A DNA stretch of 64,000 nt, from assembly GCF_020614375.1 (NCBI RefSeq), contig NZ_CP085330.1, forward strand, positions 434,001-498,000, written 5' to 3'. Both the position numbers and the translations under genes were made by a program. The notes beneath the pieces were generated by a model that worked only from the letters and a program-made list of their open reading frames with translations, had not been told where the DNA came from and made no database searches. Source of the DNA: Haladaptatus salinisoli. GTDB lineage: Archaea > Halobacteriota > Halobacteria > Halobacteriales > Haladaptataceae. This document shows positions 9,104-17,788 of the stretch, piece after piece; position 1 is the first letter of the stretch, and every line of letters starts with the position of its first letter.

Positions 9104-9622
9104 GTGAAACTCGAAATGGACAGGGAAAGACTGGGCTTCGCTTTCGGGACGGCGTACCTGTGGGCCGTACTGATACTCCTCGGGGCTATCGTGTTCGAGA
9201 CGGTGGTGATATATCCCAATATCTTCCACGACGTTCCGAAGTCGTTCGAAATCGGGATGGAATTCATGGCGGTACGGGGGCCGCACGACTTTTTCCCGCC
9301 CGTCGGACTGCTCGCGGTACTCGTCGGAACCGTTTCGCTGGGGCTGGCCTGGCGCGCGAAGGGAGTCCGCTACTGGCTTTTGGCCAGCCTGCTCCTCTTT
9401 ATCGCCGGAGAGTTCCTACTGTCGGTGGTCTTCTTCTGGCCTCGGAACGCGATCATGTTCGAAGAAGGAACCGCGGTTCACTCGGTCGCGGTCCTGAAAC
9501 GGACGGCCCGCGAATTTCAGACGGGCCACTGGGTTCGCGTCGGAACCAACGTAGTCGCGGCCGCGACGGCGTTCGTCGGATATCTAAAGTTCCACCAACG
9601 GAGAATCGAATCTCGGCGTTAA
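9104..9622 (+). CDS. four-helix membrane protein, unknown function
   Basis: This protein of 168-172 residues has four hydrophobic segments with conserved-looking loops (VVIYPNIFHDVPKSFEIGMEF and EFQTGHWVRVG). The architecture resembles small DUF1772-like membrane proteins, but I cannot confirm this by eye. The start is GTG at 9104 or ATG at 9116. Its stop overlaps the stop of the convergent permease by a few bases, so both genes share the same 3' end. Confidence 0.65.
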   Translation: MKLEMDRERLGFAFGTAYLWAVLILLGAIVFETVVIYPNIFHDVPKSFEIGMEFMAVRGPHDFFPPVGLLAVLVGTVSLGLAWRAKGVRYWLLASLLLFIAGEFLLSVVFFWPRNAIMFEEGTAVHSVAVLKRTAREFQTGHWVRVGTNVVAAATAFVGYLKFHQRRIESRR

Positions 9623-10851
9623 TCGGCGTGCGCGGCCATCTCGCCGTGTTCGCCGCCGGACTCGAAGTACGTCACGTACACCTGTACGGCGAAGACGACG
9701 GTGAAGACCGCGTTGAGCACCAGGGTGTAGGTGTGGGGCACCGTCCCGCCGGTTCCTCCCCGTTTCGGAATCAGGCCGGCGGCGAGCCACGCGTAGTGGG
9801 TGACGATTCCCGCCACCGTCGCCACGGCGAAGATGGAGACGAACAACACCGCCGCGAGGCGCTTGCCGTAGTATTTGCGGTACATATCCACGATGTGCGG
9901 AACGATGAGGTCGGCGTAGATGAAACTCATCACGCCGCCGAACGGGATGCCGGACGTCCACAGGACCAGCGCGAAGGGGACGTTCGCCACCGAGCAGACG
10001 AACGTGATGACGCCGACGAAGACGCCGATGGCGGAGCCGAGGACGACCCACGCGACGGTGCCCTGCGGCGCGAGCGTGAACAACTGCGCCCACCACGACC
10101 GAGGGACGAACGCCGCGAGGAGCGAGGCGACGACGAACCCGGCGACGATGTCGTCCCAGAGCATTCCCCACTCGCCGACGGCGTTGCGGAAGGCGTTCTT
10201 CCAGCCGTGCGCCGTCAGGAGCTTATCCGTCCACGTCTCGTCCTCCCGCCGGTTCAGGAAGGTCCGCTTGCACGATTCCGAGCAGAAGTACTCGGTTCCG
10301 CCGTCGGTCTCGACGCTGAGCGTTCCTTCGTCGTCGGGGTCGACCTCCATCCCGCAGACCGGGTCGCGGACGGTTCCGTCCTCCTCGTCGTCGCGGACGT
10401 GGTCGCGGGCGGCCGCGAACCACGAATCGGGCACGACGTACTTCGTCAGCGCGGCCAGCAGGAGAATCATCAGGATGCCGCCGAACACGTCGGCGGCGAC
10501 GAACTGCCAGCCGAGCAGAATCCACATCACCAGCCCGAGTTCAATGACGAGGTTCGTGCTGGCGAACTGGAACGCGGCGAACGAGGACTCCGGCGACGCC
10601 CCCTTCTTGAACAGCGACTTCGTCGTGGCGACGGCCCCGAACGAACAACTGGACGAGAGGAAGCCGAAGAAGCTCCCCAATCCGAGTTCCCTCAGCCCGC
10701 GACCGCCGAGCACGTTCGTCATCCGCTCCTCGCTCACGAACGCCTGCACCGCGCCCGCGATGGTGAATCCGAGCACCAGCGCCCACCACGTCTTCCACGT
10801 CATGTTGCCGAGGAATTTGGCGGCCTCGACGAGGCTCTGGACGACGTTCAT
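9619..10851 (-). CDS. ArsP/DUF318-type permease with embedded YHS metal-binding domain
   Basis: This 410-residue membrane protein has two homologous halves of the UPF0718/ArsP permease type. The first half contains GFLSSSCSFGAVATTKSLF and the second contains FVCSVANVPFALVLWTSG with GGVMSFIYADLI. Between them, in the cytosolic linker, is a compact YHS/TRASH-like domain: DPVCGMEVDPDD, then YFCSESCKRTFL. The Cys residues would bind a soft metal. The permease family exports organoarsenicals or related compounds; the YHS insert suggests a heavy-metal or thiol-reactive cargo. No ars or cop regulator is adjacent. The start ATG at 10851 begins MNVVQSLVEAAKFL. Confidence 0.85.
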   Translation of the reverse strand: MNVVQSLVEAAKFLGNMTWKTWWALVLGFTIAGAVQAFVSEERMTNVLGGRGLRELGLGSFFGFLSSSCSFGAVATTKSLFKKGASPESSFAAFQFASTNLVIELGLVMWILLGWQFVAADVFGGILMILLLAALTKYVVPDSWFAAARDHVRDDEEDGTVRDPVCGMEVDPDDEGTLSVETDGGTEYFCSESCKRTFLNRREDETWTDKLLTAHGWKNAFRNAVGEWGMLWDDIVAGFVVASLLAAFVPRSWWAQLFTLAPQGTVAWVVLGSAIGVFVGVITFVCSVANVPFALVLWTSGIPFGGVMSFIYADLIVPHIVDMYRKYYGKRLAAVLFVSIFAVATVAGIVTHYAWLAAGLIPKRGGTGGTVPHTYTLVLNAVFTVVFAVQVYVTYFESGGEHGEMAAHAD

Positions 10852-11183
10852 GGGCGTACCTAGTGGCGGGACACTTTCTACGATTGTGGCTAAGGGAACG
10901 AAGTGTCCGCAGCCGCCCGTGCGCCGCGTCGTCCCGGAGACATAGCCGCGAGACCGATTCGGCGGGCGTTCGTGGCGAAATCGCGCCGTCAGTTCGACCG
11001 CTTCCCGCCGGAAGGGTTTAATTTCCAAACCGGAGTCCGTGCTTCGCCTCGGAAAGTAATCCCACGGGCGGCGAGTGCCGAGTCGCTCGGAGCGACTAAT
11101 ACTCGACGCGGACGTGCAACGAGCGGGTCGACTCGCGGTCCCAGACGATGATTTCATCTGCGTTCGGGCCGAGTAGAGACCGT
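10852..11183. other. 332-base divergent intergenic region
   Basis: This lies between the permease (reverse) and the alpha/beta hydrolase (forward). An A+T-rich patch GGTTTAATTTCC near 11015-11026 is the clearest promoter-like element. Open frames here have no coding character. Confidence 0.4.
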
Positions 11184-12056
11184 ATGCCGACCGTTCGAAC
11201 GAACGACATCGAAACGTACTACGAACGACGGGGGACCGGCCCGTCGATAGCGTTCGTTCACGGGGCCGTACTCGACCACGCCCAGTGGGCACCGCAAGTG
11301 GACGCGCTCGGCGACGAGTACGCGACCGTCGCCTACGACGTCCGAGGGCACGGCCGAACCGGCGGGTCGGCGAAGGAGTCGTATTCGGTCGACCGCTTCG
11401 CCGACGACCTCGACGCGCTCGTCACCGCGTTGGACCTCGACCGGCCGGTTCTCTGCGGCCTCTCGACGGGCGGATGCATCGCGCAGGCGTACGCGGCCGC
11501 GCATCCGGACCGGGTGGCCGGTCTCGTGCTCGCCGACACGTTCACCCCGGAACTGTTCGACCGGTTCGAGTGGCTCCAGCGGTCGGCGCTGTTGAAAGCG
11601 ACGATTCCGCCGGTTCGACTCGTCGGTTACGAGCGAGTGGAGAAGGTCCTGGTGTGGCTCCACGAGCGGATTTCGGGGAAGGAAGTCGGCGGCGACTACG
11701 AGAAGATCGAGCGACTCCGGGCGGCAGGTCCGAAGATGGACGCCGACGAGTTCGCCAAAGTGATTCGCGCCGTCGCGACCTTCCACGAGGCGGAGGTCGA
11801 CCTCCGCGCCATCTCCGCCCCGACGCTGATTCTGTACGGCGAACACGAACCGCCGTTCATCCGGCGACACGCGCCGAAGATGGAGGCCGAGATACCGAAC
11901 GCCGTCGTCCGGGAAGTGCCCGACGCGGGGCACGCTTCCAACCTCGACAACCCCGAGTTCTTCTCCGCCGCACTGCGGGAGTTCCTCGCGTCCGTCCTCC
12001 CGCGCGACGCCGCCGACGGCGCCGAGGGAAACGGTGGTGCGGAGGGGGCGGGATGA
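11184..12056 (+). CDS. alpha/beta-fold hydrolase
   Basis: This 290-residue cytoplasmic hydrolase has the classic order: an oxyanion region (IAFVHGAVLDHAQWAPQVD), the strand VAYDVRGHGRTGGS, the nucleophile elbow CGLSTGGCIAQAYA with catalytic Ser, an acid candidate after TLILYGEHEPP, and the catalytic His in VPDAGHASNLDNPE. The likely class is esterase, haloperoxidase-like or epoxide-hydrolase-like; the substrate cannot be read from the sequence. The start at 11184 (MPTVRTNDIETYYERRG) is typical. A Gly/Ala-rich tail of about 15 residues follows the fold. Confidence 0.88.
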   Translation: MPTVRTNDIETYYERRGTGPSIAFVHGAVLDHAQWAPQVDALGDEYATVAYDVRGHGRTGGSAKESYSVDRFADDLDALVTALDLDRPVLCGLSTGGCIAQAYAAAHPDRVAGLVLADTFTPELFDRFEWLQRSALLKATIPPVRLVGYERVEKVLVWLHERISGKEVGGDYEKIERLRAAGPKMDADEFAKVIRAVATFHEAEVDLRAISAPTLILYGEHEPPFIRRHAPKMEAEIPNAVVREVPDAGHASNLDNPEFFSAALREFLASVLPRDAADGAEGNGGAEGAG

Positions 12057-12118
12057 CGGTTACTCGGCCCGCCCGGTGAGGACGGTTCGAACGTCCGTCG
12101 CGGACGCCGACGCCGCCG

Positions 12119-12799
12119 CTACGCGCCCAGTTCCTCGGCGAGTTCGTGGAACGATTCGACGGTCAGATCCGGTTCGTCGCCGAACGGCTCCCACGGCTTT
12201 CCCTTGCGATTCGCCCACACGCCCTGCATTCCGGCGTGCTTCGCGCCCTGCACGTCGAACCATCCGGCGGAGACGTGCGCGATGCCCTCGACCGGCGTTC
12301 CCGTCCGATCGGCGGCGTGACGGTACAGTTCCGCGTCCGGCTTGAACGTCCCTATCTCGTCGGCGCTGATGGTGTCCGCGAGCAGATCGCCGATGTCGGC
12401 GTGTTCGACCATCGAATCTAGCATCTCGGGGTCCCCGTTCGACAGGACGTAGCAGTCGTACCCTCCGTCGCGGAGGCGGCGGATGCCGTCGCGAACGTCG
12501 TCGAACACGTCGAGTTCGTGGTAGACCGCGAGGATTTCGTCGCGCTCGCGCTCCGATACGTCGGCGTCGTGGGCGGAAAGCGCGTACTGGAGCGCGTCGC
12601 GGTTCATCTCGTAGAACGGTTGGTACGCGTCGACGTGGTTGGCGACGAACGTGTATTCGAGCGACCGGGCTCGCCAGAGCTTCGAGACGGGTTCGGGGTT
12701 CTCGACGCGCTCGGCGAGCGCCCGCTCCGCCGCGTCGACGTCCACCAGCGTGCTGTAGGAGTCGAACGTGACGGTCGCGACTCGTTCGGGGTCGAACAT
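12119..12799 (-). CDS. HAD hydrolase, haloacid dehalogenase type II
   Basis: This 226-residue protein shows the HAD motifs in order: nucleophile Asp in VTFDSYSTLVD, motif II Ser-Asn in VLSNGDPEM, the Lys in GTFKPDAELY, and the acidic motif in AGWFDVQGAKHAG. The alpha cap between motifs I and II and the whole layout fit L-2-haloacid dehalogenases. The Asn that precedes the final Asp in authentic dehalogenases appears to be Gly here (SAGWFD), so the substrate may be a phosphoester or another acid. The ATG at 12799 is chosen over 12820 because it lies just after a TATA-like box and begins at the fold. Confidence 0.85.
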   Translation of the reverse strand: MFDPERVATVTFDSYSTLVDVDAAERALAERVENPEPVSKLWRARSLEYTFVANHVDAYQPFYEMNRDALQYALSAHDADVSERERDEILAVYHELDVFDDVRDGIRRLRDGGYDCYVLSNGDPEMLDSMVEHADIGDLLADTISADEIGTFKPDAELYRHAADRTGTPVEGIAHVSAGWFDVQGAKHAGMQGVWANRKGKPWEPFGDEPDLTVESFHELAEELGA

Positions 12800-12827
12800 G
12801 GTCGAGCGAATTTCGTCCACCGCGGAG

Positions 12828-12836
12828 TTAATTGTA
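12828..12836 (-). promoter_or_regulatory. TATA-like box for the HAD gene
   Basis: Read on the reverse strand this is TACAATTAA, about 33 bases before the ATG at 12799. It implies a transcript that is leaderless or has only a few leader bases. Confidence 0.4.
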
Positions 12837-12970
12837 GGGGTCCGCGAACCGCGCGGTCGAGTTCGAAGAACGGTGCTCCCGCGACGGTAGCAGTCCCCCG
12901 AAAAGGGGTCGAAGCCCGCCGAGAGCGACTGCGACGGTGACGCGCTTCGACGCTCGCAGAGCGCGAACTA

Positions 12971-13594
12971 TCAGCCGTCGTCGGACGAGGCGGTTCGCAG
13001 ATTTATCGTGCGCTCGGTCGCTCCGCCGTGCCGATCGAGTTCGGCTATCCGGCTTCCGCACGAACTCCGCGTTTCGTTCGGCGTGAGGTACACGTCGAAC
13101 TGCGAACTACAGCTCATCGTCCCCCACGTCTCGACGAGCGTCGTCCGATTCGCCGACCGCGGCTTGAGCGTGTAGAGTAGTTGGCCGCGCTCGGGTATCC
13201 CTCGCAGTCGAAACAGGAGCGCCGAGTGCGCCTCGACGGTGTACTCGCGGTCGAAGACAACGCCGTTTTTCGGTTCTATCTTCGTCGCCTCCGTCCGCAC
13301 CGCGGACGCCAGTTGGAGGCCCTCGTCGACGCGCTGGACGACTTTCGTCTCTCCGCGCCGGTTCGTCAGTACGAACGCCGAAATCGGGCGGTCCGTTGCC
13401 GAAAGCGAGAACCGTAACGGACGGTTCGTCGGATTCTCCACGAGGAGGCGGCCCTCCGTCGAGGAGTCGGAACTGGCCGAGGACTCGGAGTTCGTCGCCC
13501 GCTTCGCGACGCGAGAAGCGCCTATGCCGGCGAAGAGAACCCCGGTCGTTGCGAGAACGCTTCGTCTCGATACGTTGCTGAGTAGATCCCCCAT
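12971..13594 (-). CDS. Tat-exported protein of unknown function
   Basis: This 207-residue protein starts at the ATG at 13594 with a twin-arginine signal (VSRRSVLATTGVLFAGIGA), followed by a Ser/Glu-rich linker. The mature part looks beta-rich: VENPTNRPLRFSLSATD, FVLTNRRGETKVV and a SSCG pair of cysteines near the C-terminus. It is predicted to be exported folded and to reside outside the membrane. There is no lipobox, so it is secreted or anchored by the uncleaved signal. I recognise no family; the fold may be Ig-like. Confidence 0.7.
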   Translation of the reverse strand: MGDLLSNVSRRSVLATTGVLFAGIGASRVAKRATNSESSASSDSSTEGRLLVENPTNRPLRFSLSATDRPISAFVLTNRRGETKVVQRVDEGLQLASAVRTEATKIEPKNGVVFDREYTVEAHSALLFRLRGIPERGQLLYTLKPRSANRTTLVETWGTMSCSSQFDVYLTPNETRSSCGSRIAELDRHGGATERTINLRTASSDDG

Positions 13595-13686
13595 GATGTA
13601 CCCCCAAGGAACGTAGTCGTCCGTCAATTAGTTCAATGCTCCGGTGCGCTCAGTTCGCCGGGCGACCGAATCCGGCCGACGTCCCG

Positions 13687-14661
13687 TCACTCGTGGCCGG
13701 AGACGCGAACCGGCTCGTAGGGCTCTTCGAGGTACGCCATATCGCCGGACGAGAGATCGACGTCGAGCGCCTCGACGGCCTCTTCCAGGTGTTCGACGCT
13801 GGTCGTCCCGACGATGGGAGCGTCGACCCAGTCCTTGTGAAAGAGCCACGCCAGCGCGATTTGGGCCATCGAGACGCCCTTCTCGGCGGCGAGTTCCTGC
13901 ACGCGTTCGTTTATCTCCGGGCCGCCGCCCTCGCGGTAGGGGTGTTCGTACATGTGCTCTTCCGTCTCGCCGCGGAGCGTGGCGTCTATCTCCTCGTGCG
14001 GTCGGGTGAGGTAGCCGCGTGCGAGGGGACTCCACGGGACGACGCCGATTCCCTCGCGGTCGCAGAGGGGGAGCATCTCGCGCTCCTCCTCGCGGTAGAC
14101 GAGGTTGTAGTGGTTCTGCATCGTGGCGAAGCGGTCGAGTCCGAGTCGGTCGCTCGCGTGGAGGGCGTCCGCGAACTGATGCGCCCACATCGAACTCGCG
14201 CCGAGGTATCGTACCTTCTCGCGCCGAACCGCGTCGTCCAGCGCGCGCATCGTCGTCTCGATGGGCGTGTCGTCGTCCCAGCGGTGAATCTGATAGAGGT
14301 CGATGGTGTCCACGCCGAGTCGGTCGCGCGAATCGTCGAGTTCCTGCTCGATGGCCTTCCGCGAGAGGCCGCCCGAGTTCGGGTCGTCCTCGTCCATCCG
14401 GAAGTAACACTTCGTGGCGACGACCATCTCGTCGCGGCGGCCCTCCAACGCTTTGCCGAGGATGCGCTCGCTCTCGCCGCGCGAGTACATGTTCGCCGTG
14501 TCGAAGAAGTTGATGCCGAGGTCGATGGCCCGTTCGATGATGGGCAAACTCTCGTCCTCGTCGAGGACCCACTCGCGCCAGTCGCTCGACCCGAAACTCA
14601 TGCAGCCGAGACAGATGCGACTGACCTTCGTGCCGGTGTCGCCGAGCGTCGTGTACTCCAT
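13687..14661 (-). CDS. aldo/keto reductase
   Basis: This 324-residue NADPH-dependent reductase of the AKR superfamily has GLGCMSFG-like start residues (CLGCMSFGSSDWREWV), the Asp-Tyr of the active site in FFDTANMYSRGESE, Lys in VVATKCYF and His in LYQIHRWDDDTPIE. The end has the NADP-binding VDAPIVGTTSVEHLEEAVEAL. The length and motif spacing suit the AKR11/YajO-like group acting on aldehydes or ketosugars. The ATG at 14661 matches the usual MEYTTLGDTG start; the longer frame from 14736 adds a noncoding-looking leader. Confidence 0.9.
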   Translation of the reverse strand: MEYTTLGDTGTKVSRICLGCMSFGSSDWREWVLDEDESLPIIERAIDLGINFFDTANMYSRGESERILGKALEGRRDEMVVATKCYFRMDEDDPNSGGLSRKAIEQELDDSRDRLGVDTIDLYQIHRWDDDTPIETTMRALDDAVRREKVRYLGASSMWAHQFADALHASDRLGLDRFATMQNHYNLVYREEEREMLPLCDREGIGVVPWSPLARGYLTRPHEEIDATLRGETEEHMYEHPYREGGGPEINERVQELAAEKGVSMAQIALAWLFHKDWVDAPIVGTTSVEHLEEAVEALDVDLSSGDMAYLEEPYEPVRVSGHE

Positions 14662-14764
14662 GTCGCGGAAGTCGCACGCGGACGGGAAAAACCTATGTCC
14701 GGTCGAGATTTCCGAGTAGATTCCCGAGTAATCCACCGGAAACCTAAAAGCGACTTCCCGGTCG

Positions 14765-15307
14765 CTACCACCGATTCGGCCGCGGCAGTACGTCGAGGAA
14801 CTCTGACAAACCCGGAACGCCGTCGCTCACCCAGAGCAGTATCGTCACCGCGACGAGTAGGAGTTCCGGCGCGGAGAATCCGAGCGAGAGCAGACTCTCG
14901 AAGTGGGCGGCGAAACTCGGTTCGGTGTCCGCACGGACCGGAAGAACGGGCCAGAGTAAAAACGTGAGGTAAACGTACTCGCCCGCCAAGAGGGGGCCGA
15001 AGGCATCGCCAACGATGTGGGAGAAGTAGCCGACACAGAACGCGAGTGCTCCCTCTCTACCGGTTCTCCGGCAGTAAATCGTGACGAACGTGACGATGAT
15101 CGACGCGGTGAGCAGTGAGTGGGCGAACGATCGACCGCTAGGGAGAATCGGCACCGTCCACGCGAGTGGCTTGTCGACGATGTCAGGAAATTGCGTCGCG
15201 ATAGCTACGACGATCGCTTCGCGACCGTCCGGCGGACGACCTCGCCACCGGTGAGCGACGAGCGAGTACGCAAGGTAGCCAAATGCGAGATGTCCCCACG
15301 GCCACAC
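14765..15307 (-). CDS. membrane-bound metal-dependent hydrolase, DUF457/YdjM-like
   Basis: This 180-residue membrane protein has the family's His/Asp pattern: WPWGHLAFGYLAYSL at the start, ATQFPDIVDKPLAW, SFAHSLLTASI and GYFSHIVGDAFGPLL. These residues would form a membrane-embedded metal site. YdjM-like proteins are predicted hydrolases without a known substrate. It lies just ahead of the surface-glycan island, divergent from its first gene. Confidence 0.82.
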   Translation of the reverse strand: MWPWGHLAFGYLAYSLVAHRWRGRPPDGREAIVVAIATQFPDIVDKPLAWTVPILPSGRSFAHSLLTASIIVTFVTIYCRRTGREGALAFCVGYFSHIVGDAFGPLLAGEYVYLTFLLWPVLPVRADTEPSFAAHFESLLSLGFSAPELLLVAVTILLWVSDGVPGLSEFLDVLPRPNRW

Positions 15308-15591
15308 AGTGCGCGCAGAAGGGAAGCCGAACCTTAATTAAATCGGCCACGCGGGGTCGTTACCGCCGAATTCCGCAGAGTTATTCGTCACTTAACTGCG
15401 GGTAAACATTGTTACGACCTTTCGATTCGCCCGAAGCCGTGAATACCGACGACTTAATTCGCGGACACCAACGGTGCTCTCCAAGGATTCGGGCTAATAA
15501 CTAAATGACAACCGACCTTTCAAACGAACCGACGGAAATTCTAGTGCCTCTGGAATAGTCTCGTACTAATGGAAACGTCCACTGATAGTGT

Positions 15592-16905
15592 ATGTCCTCA
15601 GAAGAGAACGAACGCCCGCTGATCGGACAATACGACAAGCCGGCGGTCGGCGTAGTCGCAACTCCAACCAACGCTGATGCCATCGCACGCGTTATTCTTC
15701 GGGCGAAGCGGCACGGTTATCCGACGCTGGTCGTGGAGGCGGGCGACAAAAACGCCGAGTCGGTCACAGTAGCCACGCAACTCGGATGCCACGTCTTACA
15801 CTTAGAGTCGCCGCAGATTAGCTTCGAGTCGCTCCGCTCCAACCTCGCTCACGCGGCGAAGGAGTTCGGATTTCCGGGCGTAGTCTTCCACAAAAACCCG
15901 AAGGATCGACTAGATTACGACAGAAGCATCAAACGCTTTCTCCGGACGAACGACTACGTCGTTGAGGGGAAAGCAACATCCATTTCGAACGATGTCTCTA
16001 TCGTCGTCGGAATTCCGGCTTACGACGAGGAGGATTCGATCGGCGAAATCGTCGATCAGGCGAGTGAGTACGCAGACGCCGTCCTGGTCGTGGACGATGG
16101 GAGCGCCGACGAGACGGCAAACCGCGCTCGGGCGGCCGGTGCAGTTGTAACAACACACAAACAAAACAGGGGATACGGGGCGGCGCTACAGACGCTCTTC
16201 TGCAAAGCCGACCTCTGGAACGTAGATCACTTAGTCGTCCTCGACGGTGACGGACAACATAATCCGGCGGACGTAGAGCGGCTCGTAACCGCCCAGCGCC
16301 GAACCGGAGCGGAACTCGTCATCGGTAGCCGGTTCACCGGCAGCGCTAGAAGCGATATCCCGAGATACCGCCAAATAGGGCTCCGCATCGTAAACTTTCT
16401 TACGAATTTGAGCCTCGGCGTCGTCAGGTCCGATTCGAGAATTAGCGACACGCAAAGCGGATTCCGAGCGTACGACGCCCACGCGATCGAAAAGTTAGCC
16501 GAGGACGGGACTCTCGGGAGTTCGATGGATGCGAGCACCGACATCCTCTATCACGCCCACAATCACGGTTATAAAATAGAGGAAGTGAGTATCGAAGTCG
16601 CTTACGATGTAAAAAGCGGGAGCAGTCTCAACCCAGTTCAGCACGGTATCGTGCTAATAAGAAACATCATCAAGACGATCGAGCGTGATCGACCGTTTAC
16701 AATTCTCGGCGCTCCGGGGTTCGTCGGAGTACTCGTGGGATTCGGCTTCGGGTACTGGGCGTTTTCGGACTATATTCGAACGGAAACGTTTTCGCTCGGG
16801 TTAGCAGTCACCTCGACGCTATTCTTGCTTACGGGCATCTTCGCTTGCTTCACCGCGATCATCCTCCATTCGCTCGAAACACACACAAACGGGGGTAAAG
16901 GATGA
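15592..16905 (+). CDS. family 2 glycosyltransferase with extra N-terminal domain and C-terminal membrane helices
   Basis: This 437-residue protein has three parts. Residues 15-130 form an alpha/beta domain (VGVVATPTNADAIARVILR, then PTLVVEAGDKNAES). Residues 138-345 form a GT2 catalytic domain: VGIPAYDEEDSIGEIVDQA, VLVVDDGSADETANRA, NRGYGAALQTLF, then the metal-binding VVLDGDGQHN and ELVIGSRF. Residues 360-430 carry two transmembrane helices. The GT2 domain resembles dolichyl-phosphate mannosyl/glucosyl transferases, which load a sugar onto the lipid carrier. It is the first gene of the glycan island and overlaps the deacetylase by four bases. A TACTAAT element sits about 26 bases before the start. 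Confidence 0.88.
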   Translation: MSSEENERPLIGQYDKPAVGVVATPTNADAIARVILRAKRHGYPTLVVEAGDKNAESVTVATQLGCHVLHLESPQISFESLRSNLAHAAKEFGFPGVVFHKNPKDRLDYDRSIKRFLRTNDYVVEGKATSISNDVSIVVGIPAYDEEDSIGEIVDQASEYADAVLVVDDGSADETANRARAAGAVVTTHKQNRGYGAALQTLFCKADLWNVDHLVVLDGDGQHNPADVERLVTAQRRTGAELVIGSRFTGSARSDIPRYRQIGLRIVNFLTNLSLGVVRSDSRISDTQSGFRAYDAHAIEKLAEDGTLGSSMDASTDILYHAHNHGYKIEEVSIEVAYDVKSGSSLNPVQHGIVLIRNIIKTIERDRPFTILGAPGFVGVLVGFGFGYWAFSDYIRTETFSLGLAVTSTLFLLTGIFACFTAIILHSLETHTNGGKG

Positions 16906-17783
16906 CATCGGTGCCCAACGCGCTCACGTTCGACCTCGAACACTGGTATTCCGCGACGCTCGTTCGGGACGCCGTCGACGATCCGCGAGATCGCGTTCAC
17001 GAGTCGGTTGCCATCGTCCGCCACCTCCTCGACAAACACGAGGTGACCGCGACGTTCTTCGTCGTCGGCCAACTCGCACGTGAATATCCCGACTTAATCG
17101 AGCAGCTCGCGGACGACGGCCACGAAATCGGTTCGCACGGTCACACCCATACGCCCCTCCATGATCTCACCGCCGTCTCGTTTCGACGAGAACTTGCCGC
17201 CAGTGCCGACGCTATCGAATCGGCGACGGGACGACGCCCGGAGGGGTTCAGAGCGCCGAATTTCTCGGTCGGGCCGGAGACCGAGTGGGCGTTCGATGCA
17301 CTCCTCGCCGAGGGGTATCGGTACGACTCCAGCGTCTTCCCGGCGTGGACGCCGATGTACGGAGTCCCTAGAGCGGCCGTCTACCCCTACAGCGTAGACG
17401 TGACCGATCCGTTCACCGCGAAAGTCGACGGTGAACTGTGGGAGTTCCCGGCCGCGGTGTTTCATCCGCGGATTCGGATGCCTATCGCCGGAGGATTCTA
17501 CGCACGCTTGCTCCCCGTGAGAGTCATCCAATGGGGCATTCGCTTACTGAACCGCCGTGAGATACCTGCGACGTTGTATTTCCACCCGTGGGAATTTAAT
17601 CCGGCTGTGAAGGTCGCCGATCTGCCGTCTCACAATCGATTCATCACGTTTCACGGAATCGATCGAACGAGGGAGAAGCTCGACCAACTGTTAAATTCGT
17701 TCGAGTTCGGCTCGATAGAGGACGTGTTCGGCCCGATGGATGACGAAACCCAAAAAAATAACTCTTCGTCGATAGTCGACTAG
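16902..17783 (+). CDS. polysaccharide deacetylase
   Basis: This 293-residue enzyme of the NodB-homology family removes N- or O-acetyl groups from sugars. The general base and metal Asp lie in LTFDLEHWY, the metal motif is EIGSHGHTHTPLHDL, the substrate-groove Arg is in GFRAPNFSVG, and the catalytic His is in TLYFHPWEF. It resembles the polysaccharide deacetylases that accompany exopolysaccharide loci. It starts inside the end of the glycosyltransferase gene (ATGA overlap) and sits only a few bases before the FemAB-like gene, so all three are one operon. Confidence 0.9.
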   Translation: MTSVPNALTFDLEHWYSATLVRDAVDDPRDRVHESVAIVRHLLDKHEVTATFFVVGQLAREYPDLIEQLADDGHEIGSHGHTHTPLHDLTAVSFRRELAASADAIESATGRRPEGFRAPNFSVGPETEWAFDALLAEGYRYDSSVFPAWTPMYGVPRAAVYPYSVDVTDPFTAKVDGELWEFPAAVFHPRIRMPIAGGFYARLLPVRVIQWGIRLLNRREIPATLYFHPWEFNPAVKVADLPSHNRFITFHGIDRTREKLDQLLNSFEFGSIEDVFGPMDDETQKNNSSSIVD

Positions 17784-17788
17784 CTTCG

